The position numbers and the translations under genes are program-made. A DNA stretch of 36,010 nucleotides from Clostridium bornimense (GTDB lineage Bacteria; Bacillota; Clostridia; Clostridiales; Clostridiaceae): contig NZ_JAHLOD010000033.1 of NCBI RefSeq assembly GCF_018917145.1, forward strand, positions 1 to 36,010, written 5' to 3'. This document shows positions 1 to 6,738 of this stretch, piece after piece. The notes beneath the pieces are model-generated. The model ran no database searches. It saw only the letters and a program-made list of their open reading frames with translations, and was not told the origin of the DNA. Numbering within the stretch: the stretch's first letter is position 1; each line of letters opens with the position of its first letter.

Positions 1-40
1 TAAAGCAGAATTAGAAGCAAAGAAAAAAAGAGCATCATGA
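1..40 (+). CDS. C-terminal tail of an upstream gene (partial)
   Basis: The reading frame from position 2 encodes a short basic tail ending KKKRAS and stops with TGA at 38-40. Only the last twelve residues lie in the window, so the product cannot be identified. The composition (Lys/Glu/Ala-rich) fits the end of a charged or coiled-coil protein. Confidence 0.4.
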   Translation, partial: KAELEAKKKRAS

Positions 41-43
41 TAA

Positions 44-67
44 ATGCGACTAACAACGTAGTCGCAT
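44..67 (+). terminator. Hairpin after the partial gene
   Basis: ATGCGACTA (44-52) and TAGTCGCAT (59-67) are perfectly complementary around a 6-nt loop, immediately after the stop codon of the partial gene. The following TCTTTTATTTATTTT is U-rich but not an uninterrupted T run, so termination is probable rather than certain. Confidence 0.45.
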
Positions 68-176
68 CATCATATATCTTTTATTTATTTTGATTGTCTA
101 CTTGACAGGAGTCAGATCAATGTGTGACAGCTTTTTTTGTTTTAGTATTAAAAAATTATTTGAGAGGTAACTTTGT

Positions 177-1007
177 ATGGGAAAAGTAAGAATAGCAGCA
201 GTACAATACAAGTCAGTGCTTGGAAGTGTAAGAAAAAATGTACTTAAGATAAAGGGTTTTATTAAAAAGATTATGATGGAGGAAAGTGATACGAGACTTA
301 TAATATTTCCTGAATTAGCCCTTAGTGGCTATAGCTATTTTAGTGATATGAAAGATATAGCGGAGACAATAGAGGGAGATGCTATAAGGGAAATTTGTGA
401 TATTGCAAAGGAAGAAGGGGTATCGTTAATATTAGGTTATCCAGAAAGAGATATTTATTATAAAGATAGAATTTATAATTCCCTTATTTATATTGAAAAG
501 GATGGTACAGTGCAAGGCAATTATAGAAAGATGAATTTATTGCATAATGAAAAGAAAATTTTTTATCCTGGTAGTAGTTGTAGGGCTATAAAAACGGAAT
601 TTGGAAAGTTAGGATTATTATTAGGGTGGGACGTGATTTTTTCTATGCCATCGAAGAGTTACAAGGAGGAGGATGTTGATTTTCTTATTGTAGCCTCAGC
701 ATGGGAGAAATTATATTCTAATCAGTGGAATTTTAATATGAAAAATAGGGCAGAGGAGAATTCTTGCATTGTAATTGCAGTAAATGCTATAGGTAGGTGT
801 GGTGATATAAGCTTTCTTGGAAGAACGGAATTTGTAAATGCTAAGGGAAATTCAATAAAGGTTTGTGATGATAAGGAAGATACATATATATCTTATGTAT
901 TTAAAGTAAAGTCAATGAATCATAGTGATGTGGATGGTGAGGATCAATCTGAGGAGTTTTCAGAAGAGGCATATATAGATGAGATTATAGAAATACCGAT
1001 AGAGTAA
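177..1007 (+). CDS. Nitrilase-superfamily protein lacking the catalytic cysteine
   Basis: A 276-residue carbon-nitrogen hydrolase fold. The family uses a Glu-Lys-Cys triad to cleave amides or nitriles. Here the Glu lies in FPELALSGY (E46) and the Lys in YRKMNLL (K118). The segment that normally reads G-L-L-I-C-Y-D reads GLLLGWD, so Gly150 stands where the nucleophilic Cys belongs. The rest of the fold is well kept, including the later ASAWEK and NRAEENS segments. Known of the family: without the Cys, amidase chemistry is not expected, so it may be a binding or regulatory pseudoenzyme. The last 30 residues are an acidic tail. GAGAGG lies upstream of the ATG at 177. The gene is monocistronic, with a hairpin directly after it. 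The exact role is unknown. Confidence 0.85.
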   Translation: MGKVRIAAVQYKSVLGSVRKNVLKIKGFIKKIMMEESDTRLIIFPELALSGYSYFSDMKDIAETIEGDAIREICDIAKEEGVSLILGYPERDIYYKDRIYNSLIYIEKDGTVQGNYRKMNLLHNEKKIFYPGSSCRAIKTEFGKLGLLLGWDVIFSMPSKSYKEEDVDFLIVASAWEKLYSNQWNFNMKNRAEENSCIVIAVNAIGRCGDISFLGRTEFVNAKGNSIKVCDDKEDTYISYVFKVKSMNHSDVDGEDQSEEFSEEAYIDEIIEIPIE

Positions 1008-1024
1008 GTTGCAGTACAAAAACA

Positions 1025-1072
1025 AAGGAGTTATCGCTAACAAAGGTTAATTTGTTAATACGATAACTCCTT
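1025..1072. terminator. Bidirectional terminator between nitrilase gene and tRNA
   Basis: AAGGAGTTATCG (1025-1036) pairs perfectly with CGATAACTCCTT (1061-1072), and inside it TAACAAA (1038-1044) pairs with TTTGTTA (1051-1057). It separates the plus-strand nitrilase-like gene from the minus-strand tRNA. T-rich sequence follows on both strands (ATTTTAT on plus, CTTTGTTTTTG on minus), so it can serve both convergent transcripts. Confidence 0.75.
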
Positions 1073-1078
1073 ATTTTA

Positions 1079-1154
<76 letters not shown>

Positions 1155-1379
1155 ATGTTATATGAATTGCTTTACAAGAATTATTATATACCTATTAAAA
1201 TCATAAGTCAAATATATTTATTAAAATATCTAAATATTTTGAAAATTTCTATAGAGTTATTGTATATTTACATTAGATATACAAATATTCAACTTCAAAA
1301 AATGTTGTAAATGATATATTATAATGATGTCATGGTTAATATATATTTATAGATAGATAAATGAGGAGGGTTGGCATAT

Positions 1380-1697
1380 ATGAGTAGTATTATAAGTGAT
1401 GAGATGACTATAAGGGCAGATGAATTAGATAAAGTGTTAGATAAGATAAATCTTATTGATATAAGAGAAGAAGATGAGTATTATGAAGGTCATGTGAGAG
1501 GTGCCAAAAATATACCTATGAATGATCTTATTCAAGACCCAGAGGAATATTTAGAGGATAGTGAGAAGTATTATATAATTTGCCACTCTGGGAGAAGAAG
1601 TGATTTAACTTGTAGAATACTTAGAGATGCTGGATATAATGTAGTAGATGTATTATATGGTACAGATGGATATCCAGGAGAATTAGAAATAGATTAG
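1380..1697 (+). CDS. Single-domain rhodanese-like sulfurtransferase
   Basis: A 105-residue rhodanese domain. The characteristic LIDIREEDEYYEGHVRGAKNIP opening is present in outline, and the active loop CHSGRRS carries the sulfur-accepting Cys in a six-residue loop, as in persulfide sulfurtransferases. TTG at 1371 would abut the GAGGAGGG ribosome site, so ATG 1380, about ten bases downstream of it, is taken as start. It is first in a three-gene unit with thioredoxin (19-bp gap) and a flavin thioredoxin reductase (26-bp gap). This context suggests that thioredoxin reduces its persulfide or disulfide form. The partner substrate is not visible. Confidence 0.88.
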   Translation: MSSIISDEMTIRADELDKVLDKINLIDIREEDEYYEGHVRGAKNIPMNDLIQDPEEYLEDSEKYYIICHSGRRSDLTCRILRDAGYNVVDVLYGTDGYPGELEID

Positions 1698-1716
1698 TTG
1701 TAGGAGGAAGTGTATT

Positions 1717-2037
1717 ATGGCTGTAGTATTAAGTGGAAAAGAATTTGATAATGAAGTTTTAGAAAATGATGGAGTAGTTTTAGTAGATTTCTTTGCAGAG
1801 TGGTGTAATCCATGTAGAATGTTAGCGCCTATTTTAGATGATATAGCAGAAGATATGGAAGGAAAAGCGAAGATATTTAAGATAGATGTAGATGAAGCAT
1901 CAGAATTAGCAGATAGATACGACATCACTACTATACCACATTTAATAATTTTTAAAGATGGAGAAGTTGTTGAAGAAATAGGTGGATTTCATCCAAAGGA
2001 ATCATTAATAGAAAAGTTAGAAGAACATTGTAAGTAA
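1717..2037 (+). CDS. trxA: Thioredoxin with atypical WCNPC active site
   Basis: A 106-residue thioredoxin fold with VDFFAEWCNPCRML near residues 23-36, the cis-proline loop TTIPHL, and a GGFHPKE segment near the C-terminus. Canonical thioredoxins have WCGPC and usually IPT; here Gly is replaced by Asn and the residue after the cis-Pro is His. In the family, the residues between the cysteines tune redox potential, so an unusual potential or partner is inferred. TAGGAGGAAG precedes the ATG. It sits directly before the reductase gene, so the two are very probably a cognate pair. Confidence 0.92.
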   Translation: MAVVLSGKEFDNEVLENDGVVLVDFFAEWCNPCRMLAPILDDIAEDMEGKAKIFKIDVDEASELADRYDITTIPHLIIFKDGEVVEEIGGFHPKESLIEKLEEHCK

Positions 2038-2063
2038 AAGATTTTATGTAGGGATATGAATAT

Positions 2064-2921
2064 ATGAGTAATAGGTATGATATAGCAATAGTAGGTACAG
2101 GTCCAGCAGGATTATCAGCTGCTATAAATGCAAAAATAAGAAATAAAAACATTATATTGTTTGGCACAAGAAATTTAAGTAATAAGGTAATGAAGGCTCC
2201 TAAAATTAATAATTATTTAGGGCTTCCTAAAGTTACTGGTGAGGAGTTAAAGGATACTTTTTTAAATCATATTGATGATATGAATATTGAAATAACAGAG
2301 GAGAGAATAAATAATATATATGCTATGGGAACATACTTTAACTTAATGGCAAATGATAAGATTTATGAGGCTTCTACTGTTATATTAGCTACGGGAGTAG
2401 AATTTACAGCGCCATTAAAAGGGGAGTTAGAATACTTAGGACGTGGAGTTGGATATTGTGCCACTTGTGATGCACCACTTTATAGGGGTAAGAAAGTAAC
2501 TGTTATTGGATACAATAAAGAAGCTGTAGAGGAGACAAATTTCATAAGTGAAATTGTTAGTGAAGTAAATTTTGTACCAATGATAAAAGGTGAGTTAAAT
2601 TTAAAAGATAATATTAATGTAATAAAATCAAAGCCTAGAGCAATAGAAGGGGACAGGAAGGTAAAGAAGCTAATTTTAGATGATGGTGAGATAGATACTG
2701 ATGGAGTGTTTTTATTAAAGGATAGTATTGCGCCAGGGCAACTTGTACCAGGGTTAGAGATGGATAATCAGTATATTAAAGTTAATAGAAAGTTGGAAAC
2801 TAATATAAAGGGGCTATATGCAGCAGGAGATATAACTGGAAAACCATATCAGTATATGAAAGCTGCCGGGGAAGGGCAAGTAGCAGCATTAAATGCTGTA
2901 GCTTTTTTAGATAATAGATAG
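2064..2921 (+). CDS. Flavin thioredoxin reductase without NADPH motifs (ferredoxin-type, FFTR-like)
   Basis: A 285-residue protein of the thioredoxin reductase family. The FAD site GTGPAG (11-16), the redox pair CATC (132-135), and the second FAD contact AAGD (253-256) are all present. The NADPH domain is degenerate. GGGxSA is replaced by VIGYNKEAVEE, the HRRxxxR phosphate-binding motif is absent (VNFVPMIKGEL), and the protein is about 25 residues shorter than NADPH enzymes. This combination is known from clostridial ferredoxin-dependent flavin thioredoxin reductases. It is inferred to take electrons from reduced ferredoxin and pass them to the WCNPC thioredoxin encoded just upstream. It is the last gene of the operon and is followed by a terminator. 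Confidence 0.85.
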   Translation: MSNRYDIAIVGTGPAGLSAAINAKIRNKNIILFGTRNLSNKVMKAPKINNYLGLPKVTGEELKDTFLNHIDDMNIEITEERINNIYAMGTYFNLMANDKIYEASTVILATGVEFTAPLKGELEYLGRGVGYCATCDAPLYRGKKVTVIGYNKEAVEETNFISEIVSEVNFVPMIKGELNLKDNINVIKSKPRAIEGDRKVKKLILDDGEIDTDGVFLLKDSIAPGQLVPGLEMDNQYIKVNRKLETNIKGLYAAGDITGKPYQYMKAAGEGQVAALNAVAFLDNR

Positions 2922-2928
2922 AAATTTT

Positions 2929-2986
2929 ATATTGGAGATTATCATAATGATAGGTAAAAATTATTATGACAATCTCCAATATTTTT
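2929..2986 (+). terminator. Terminator of the rhodanese-thioredoxin-reductase operon
   Basis: ATATTGGAGATT (2929-2940) pairs perfectly with AATCTCCAATAT (2971-2982), with a further inner pairing of TCATAAT and ATTATGA, followed by TTTTATTT. Confidence 0.8.
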
Positions 2987-3012
2987 ATTTAAGTTGGACA
3001 AATTTCCTATAA

Positions 3013-3041
3013 TTGAAAATTACTATGCAATAGAATATAAT
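3013..3041 (+). promoter_or_regulatory. Sigma-A-type promoter for the YbjN-like pair
   Basis: TTGAAA (3013-3018), a 17-bp spacer, then a consensus TATAAT (3036-3041), 42 bp before the start codon of the next gene. Confidence 0.75.
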
Positions 3042-3082
3042 TTAGTTAGGGAAAATCTAATGAAATACAGGGGGATTATCTA

Positions 3083-3505
3083 ATGAAGGAATGTGCAAAA
3101 GAATTTATTGAGTTCTTAAAGAGCAGAGGATTTGAGATAAGAGTTAAGGAAGAGGAAAAATTAACAATTGTGGGATTTATATCTAAGATCGATGAGGAGA
3201 AAAAAGTCTTTTTTACTATTGTATTTGATGAAGAGGATTACAAAATATTAATACAAGGAGCAAAATTCCTTCCAGGAGGTATAAAAGAAGAAAGAAAACC
3301 TTTTGTATTGGAAGCTATGAATATAGCTAATGATACAGGAATAAACTACAAGTATGTTACTAGAGATGATGAGATAATCATTGAAGGTTATTATTTGATA
3401 AGAATTTTAGATAACTTTAATATCAATATGCTTATTAGAATCATTGCGGAAATGCAAGATCGTATAAAGAGTGATTATGAGATATTTATGAAAGTAATGA
3501 ACTAA
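3083..3505 (+). CDS. YbjN-like protein of unknown function (first paralogue)
   Basis: A 140-residue soluble protein with alternating helices and strands: an N-terminal helix (FIEFLKSRGFEI), strands around 28-60, and a C-terminal helix containing MLIRIIAEMQ. The size and helix-strand-helix layout resemble YbjN/type III chaperone-like proteins; this is a fold impression and not a motif match. GGGGG precedes the ATG at 3083. The neighbour 16 bp downstream has the same length and layout, so the two look like a tandem duplication working together. No catalytic residues are evident. Confidence 0.7.
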   Translation: MKECAKEFIEFLKSRGFEIRVKEEEKLTIVGFISKIDEEKKVFFTIVFDEEDYKILIQGAKFLPGGIKEERKPFVLEAMNIANDTGINYKYVTRDDEIIIEGYYLIRILDNFNINMLIRIIAEMQDRIKSDYEIFMKVMN

Positions 3506-3521
3506 GGGGGATATAGGTACT

Positions 3522-3950
3522 ATGTTATGTAAAAATGCAGAATCATTTTTAGAAGAAGCAAAAAGAAGAGGTATAGAAGGCATTGAAGTTAAGGAGGAAG
3601 ATCATAACTTACAAAGGGCGATATTTCATCAAGATTTAGATAATGGCATAGATATGAGAAATGTAGTTATTTTTGATGGTAATAACGATATAGTTGTTGT
3701 AAGTGGTATGGATTTTGTAACAGGAGTTAATATGGACAAGCGATACATTATGTATGATGTATTATCACAACTAAATTGTGTTACAGAAAACTTTACATAT
3801 AAATTAAAAAGAGGACAAGTTATAATAGACTCAGCTTACCTAGTAGGGGGAGCAGATAATTTTGATGCAGCGATATTATTTGACATACTTATAAAAATGA
3901 AAGCTATAGTAAATAGAGATGCTATTCATTTGATTAAATTGGCTCATTAG
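3522..3950 (+). CDS. YbjN-like protein of unknown function (second paralogue)
   Basis: A 142-residue soluble protein built like the preceding one: an N-terminal helix (AESFLEEAKRRGIEGIEV), a central strand-rich part, and a C-terminal helix (AAILFDILIKMKAI). It lies 16 bp after its paralogue with its own AAGGGGG ribosome site, so the two are co-transcribed from the promoter at 3013. A terminator hairpin follows 20 bp later. Function is unknown. Confidence 0.7.
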   Translation: MLCKNAESFLEEAKRRGIEGIEVKEEDHNLQRAIFHQDLDNGIDMRNVVIFDGNNDIVVVSGMDFVTGVNMDKRYIMYDVLSQLNCVTENFTYKLKRGQVIIDSAYLVGGADNFDAAILFDILIKMKAIVNRDAIHLIKLAH

Positions 3951-3970
3951 AAAATTTAGATAGAAGAAAG

Positions 3971-4014
3971 CTATATTGACATTTGACGTTAAGGATATGT
4001 TGATATAGTTTTTT
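3971..4014 (+). terminator. Terminator after the YbjN-like pair
   Basis: CTATATTGACAT (3971-3982) pairs with ATGTTGATATAG (3997-4008), with two wobble or mismatched positions, followed by TTTTTTAG. Confidence 0.7.
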
Positions 4015-4019
4015 AGTAA

Positions 4020-4232
4020 GAATTAAAAGTATTTTATATAAGAAAGTATACTGTAATTTTACCAGGTGAAATTTAAGGTGATTACTTACGAATGCAGTAT
4101 TTTCAAGGGTGTAGGAGAAGTTTTTTTTAGAGGTAGAAATTATTAAAGGTATCTGGTAAAATTTTATATAAAGATAGGTATATCAAGGGATAAAAGCATA
4201 TAGTGTTTTTTTAGAATCCCTTGAATACTGAG
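4020..4232 (+). promoter_or_regulatory. Probable CRISPR leader
   Basis: About 210 bp of AT-rich non-coding DNA lie before the first repeat, on the side opposite the degenerate repeat, which is where a leader is expected. It contains two long-range inverted repeats. AATTTTACCAG (4055-4065) matches CTGGTAAAATT (4153-4163), and TCAAGGGAT (4183-4191) matches ATCCCTTGA (4216-4224). The second ends nine bases before repeat 1. No open frame with a ribosome site is seen. Confidence 0.5.
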
Positions 4233-4658
4233 GTTGAAGAGTAACATATGATGTATTTAAATAAACCTTCTGTTACGTCATGTAGCTTAGTCCATGTTCG
4301 TTGAAGAGTAACATATGATGTATTTAAATATATTTTGAACCCCTCACAGTGAGATTAACTCACACGTTGAAGAGTAACATATGATGTATTTAAATGATTA
4401 TGATTAAAAAGTGAGTGAGTTTATTGAAAGAGTTGAAGAGTAACATATGATGTATTTAAATATCTAATGTCTTCTTTTACTTCTTTAACTTTACCAGTTG
4501 AAGAGTAACATATGATGTATTTAAATTCTAGCGGTAGAGTTAATGGAATAAACGGAAATGTGTTGAAGAGTAACATATGATGTATTTAAATTATTTAAAT
4601 TTGCAAAAGTATTTAAGGCTAAATTTATGTTGAAGAGTAACATACGATGTATTTAATT
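4233..4658 (+). CRISPR. Orphan CRISPR array, 7 repeats and 6 spacers
   Basis: The 30-bp repeat begins GTTGAAGAGT and ends GTATTTAAAT. Repeats start at 4233, 4300, 4366, 4432, 4497, 4562 and 4629. The first six are identical. The seventh differs (CATACG for CATATG, and AATT at its end), which marks the leader-distal end. Spacers are 37, 36, 36, 35, 35 and 37 bp. The repeat ending resembles type I-B arrays of clostridia (family knowledge). No cas gene lies anywhere in the window, so any interference machinery must be encoded elsewhere. Spacer 5 has an open frame in one direction, as expected for a piece of phage or plasmid gene; no target could be searched. Confidence 0.97.
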
Positions 4659-4678
4659 ATTGAAACGTATATTTCAAT
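4659..4678. other. Hairpin abutting the last CRISPR repeat
   Basis: ATTGAAA (4659-4665) and TTTCAAT (4672-4678) form a perfect 7-bp stem directly after the degenerate repeat. It could stabilise or process the 3' end of the array transcript. No T run follows. Confidence 0.35.
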
Positions 4679-4782
4679 ATATCATTATTTAACTATAATA
4701 GATGTTAATACTAATGTAATTAGATGTAAAAAGCATACAAACAAGTATATATAACTTGTATTACGAACACCCTTTTACACAA

Positions 4783-4814
4783 GAAAAAAGCTGCTACACT
4801 TTTGTGTAACAGCT
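4783..4814 (-). terminator. Terminator of the DUF1659-DUF2922 unit
   Basis: On the minus strand AGCTGTTACAC, loop AAAA, GTGTAGCAGCT (one G.U pair) is followed by TTTTTTC. It lies just after the stop codon of the DUF2922 gene. Confidence 0.8.
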
Positions 4815-4825
4815 CCTACCGTTTT

Positions 4826-5038
4826 TTACAATTCTATTTCAAATGTCTTTGTTTCAACTATTTGAGCACTATCAAGGGAAATAATATCTCCACCCTTAAA
4901 TGTAAAAACTCCTTTTTCCTTAACTAGTTCCATAAAGGCTTTTACTTTAGTATCATCAAGATCATCCTTTACTTTAGGTATAGTTATTGAAACCTTAGAA
5001 CCAGTTTCTGTGATAAATTTCATTACTAATGACTTCAT
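4826..5038 (-). CDS. DUF2922 family small protein
   Basis: A 70-residue protein recognised as DUF2922 by its layout: an opening MKFITETGSKVSITIPKVKDD, a central helix, and a closing strand VETKTFEIEL. The family is small, single-domain, and of unknown function in Firmicutes. AAGGGGG lies upstream of the ATG. The DUF1659 gene lies 45 bp upstream on the same strand, the usual partner in these genomes, so the pair probably forms one unit ended by the terminator at 4783-4814. Confidence 0.82.
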   Translation of the reverse strand: MKSLVMKFITETGSKVSITIPKVKDDLDDTKVKAFMELVKEKGVFTFKGGDIISLDSAQIVETKTFEIEL

Positions 5039-5083
5039 TAGAAATACCCCCTTTTTTAATTTTTATAAGATTTACCGCAGCGC

Positions 5084-5299
5084 TTATTTAACTAATAAGC
5101 TTTCATCGATTATTGATGCTTTAGAAAGAGTACCTAATTTAAGTTCGGCATAGGCATTGACGATTTCAGAAACATCATCGATATTGGCATTAAGCTTAAG
5201 ATTTGGTAAAGTAACCTTTGTAGTAGAATCCTTACCATTTTCATCAGTTGTTAAAAAAGATAATTGAATACTTTTATTTGTTTGAACTGTTGATACCAT
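5084..5299 (-). CDS. DUF1659 family small protein
   Basis: A 71-residue protein of the DUF1659 type: an N-terminal strand (SIQLSFLTTDENGK), the segment STTKVTLPNL, then a helix with DVSEIVNAYAELK and a closing LSKASIIDESLLVK. A GTG at 5317 and ATG at 5305 lie upstream in frame, but the AAAGGAG ribosome site overlaps them; the ATG at 5299 is eight bases from it and is chosen. It is the first gene of the DUF1659-DUF2922 pair. Function is unknown. Confidence 0.82.
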   Translation of the reverse strand: MVSTVQTNKSIQLSFLTTDENGKDSTTKVTLPNLKLNANIDDVSEIVNAYAELKLGTLSKASIIDESLLVK

Positions 5300-5415
5300 G
5301 TTCATCACTCCTTTCACTCTCTATATATTCTCTTTGGCAAAGAAGCTGACATAAAAAATAGATTTATTAGATTTTACATTAATAATAATTTTATACAAAC
5401 AAGATTCGACTTAAT

Positions 5416-5444
5416 TTGATAAAATAGGAAAAATAAAGTATAAT
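5416..5444 (+). promoter_or_regulatory. Promoter of the acidic membrane-protein gene
   Basis: TTGATA (5416-5421), a 17-bp spacer, and TATAAT (5439-5444), 62 bp before the start codon at 5507. Confidence 0.75.
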
Positions 5445-5506
5445 ATAAAGTGCATTAAAGATCGTTGTGATGATTAGCAGTAAAGTTAAAGGATGAGAGT
5501 TTTGAT

Positions 5507-6331
5507 ATGAATGATAAAAAAGGGCTAGTGGTTTTAAAAATAATATCAATAATATCTGTTATGATCGTTATAATCTATACGACAACTGGATTTATCAGTG
5601 ATAAATATGAAGATTTATTAATTGGTAAAATACAGTCTATTGTTAAAGATGGAGATGATGTATCTGATAAAGAATCAATTAAGAAAGTTAAAAAAGATTC
5701 TTTACAAGAAGATGAAGATGATGATTATATAGAAGATGATGAAGAGGATTATGAAGAGGATTATGAAGATATAGAAGACCAGGGAGAAGATGAAGAAGAT
5801 ATAGAGGATGAAGAGAATTCTGAAGATACAGAAAGCGATGAAGAAGTAGATGAAGAAGTTGCAAATGATGAAGAGGGTACTGCAGAAGTTAGCAATGGTT
5901 CTACCAATAATGAAAATAAAGATACTACTGTTGAAAATAAGGTGGAGACTCCTACAGTTAATGTAGAACAAGTATCTTATCCAAGGATAGTAAAAAATAA
6001 TGATGGTACACTATCAGTATTAAGATCAAAAGATGGACAAGCAAATCCTATAATGTTAGATGGGTATGCTAATGGATTTTGGGAGTTTAATTATAATTAT
6101 TGTGTCATTGCTCCACAAGATGTTCAATATTCTATTGAATTTGAATGTAATGGGAAAGTGGAAACTGCAACAGGTTCAGCATCAGTTAATATGTATAAAC
6201 GTTATGTTAATGGAAATGTAAAAAATAATGATAAGTTAAATATAAAATTAACAGCAAAGATAAACGGAACAGAGGAAACTACATCTTTTCAAAAAACAAT
6301 TTATAGAGGACTTTTTGGATTTAGAGACTAA
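5507..6331 (+). CDS. Membrane-anchored protein with long acidic linker
   Basis: A 274-residue protein in four parts. Residues 8-29 are a single hydrophobic segment with Lys before it, giving an N-in signal anchor. Residues 68-124 are almost entirely Asp and Glu. Residues 125-157 are a polar Asn/Thr linker. Residues 158-274 are a strand-rich globular domain with YANGFWEFNYNY and YKRYVNGNVKNNDK. The inferred placement is an outer-surface domain held away from the membrane by a stiff acidic stalk, which might bind cations or wall polymers. No enzyme motif or sortase signal is seen. It has its own promoter and terminator. Family unknown. Confidence 0.75.
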   Translation: MNDKKGLVVLKIISIISVMIVIIYTTTGFISDKYEDLLIGKIQSIVKDGDDVSDKESIKKVKKDSLQEDEDDDYIEDDEEDYEEDYEDIEDQGEDEEDIEDEENSEDTESDEEVDEEVANDEEGTAEVSNGSTNNENKDTTVENKVETPTVNVEQVSYPRIVKNNDGTLSVLRSKDGQANPIMLDGYANGFWEFNYNYCVIAPQDVQYSIEFECNGKVETATGSASVNMYKRYVNGNVKNNDKLNIKLTAKINGTEETTSFQKTIYRGLFGFRD

Positions 6332-6335
6332 GGAG

Positions 6336-6377
6336 CTGTCGCACAAATGAGGTAGATCAGAGTGCGGCAGTTTTTTT
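6336..6377 (+). terminator. Terminator after the acidic protein gene
   Basis: CTGTCGCAC (6336-6344) pairs with GTGCGGCAG (6362-6370, one G.U), followed by seven T. Confidence 0.85.
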
Positions 6378-6484
6378 AGTAAAATAGAATGTCAGAGCAC
6401 AGGTATCAGGTCACAAGGTACAGGTAAAGATGAAATTCCCTTTGGGAAATTTTTGAAATCTTAAGTGATTAATTTGTGTTATAG
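6378..6484. other. Intergenic DNA with a near-palindrome
   Basis: No gene is seen. AAATTCCC (6433-6440), TTT, GGGAAATTT (6444-6452) forms a hairpin with a one-base bulge, and short AGGTA/CAGGT motifs recur just before it, which may be a remnant of a dispersed intergenic repeat. Confidence 0.3.
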
Positions 6485-6668
6485 TATAGATTAGTTTTCT
6501 TAAGGTATTGATCTTTGATATGAGTGTGTGAAGAAAACTCTGTAAATAGCTTTCTATGATAATTATTTTAGAGTTGTAAACACCATAATTTAGTACTTAT
6601 ACCTTGATTACAATATTATAAATAATAATGTTCATATCAAGAACACCCTCAAATGGGTGTATTTTTTT
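6485..6668 (+). ncRNA. Candidate structured non-coding RNA (about 180 nt)
   Basis: No open frame is present, but several long-range pairings are. TTGATATGA (6515-6523) matches TCATATCAA (6632-6640). AACTCT (6536-6541) matches AGAGTT (6570-6575). A small hairpin, ATAG-CTTT-CTAT, lies between. A competing pairing AGTTTTCTT (6493-6501) with AAGAAAACT (6531-6539) also exists. The 3' end is a strong terminator (ACACCC...GGGTGT then T7). A TATAGT/TATAGA box lies near 6480. A long closing stem with an inner hairpin is reminiscent of 6S RNA, but no sequence signature was recognised. A riboswitch is unlikely because the next gene is on the other strand. Confidence 0.45.
6643..6668 (+). terminator. Terminator of the candidate ncRNA
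   Basis: ACACCC (6643-6648) pairs with GGGTGT (6655-6660), followed by ATTTTTTT. Confidence 0.75.
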
Positions 6669-6687
6669 ATTGTTTAATGAATAAAAT

Positions 6688-6710
6688 AAAGGTTCATTTA
6701 ATGAACCTTT
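6688..6710 (-). terminator. Terminator of the HTH/coiled-coil gene
   Basis: AAAGGTTCATT (6688-6698) and AATGAACCTTT (6700-6710) are perfectly complementary. On the minus strand the hairpin follows the stop codon of the next gene and is followed by ATTTTATTC. Confidence 0.75.
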
Positions 6711-6738
6711 ATCATATTAAGAATTTTTATGAAAAACC

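Noticed and set aside
4233-4658. CRISPR spacers targeting sequences in this window
   Set aside because: No spacer was seen to match other parts of the window by eye; a systematic search was not possible.
5702-5971. An 89-codon Ile/Phe-rich minus-strand frame
   Set aside because: It is the complement of the GAA/GAT-rich acidic stalk of the real gene at 5507.
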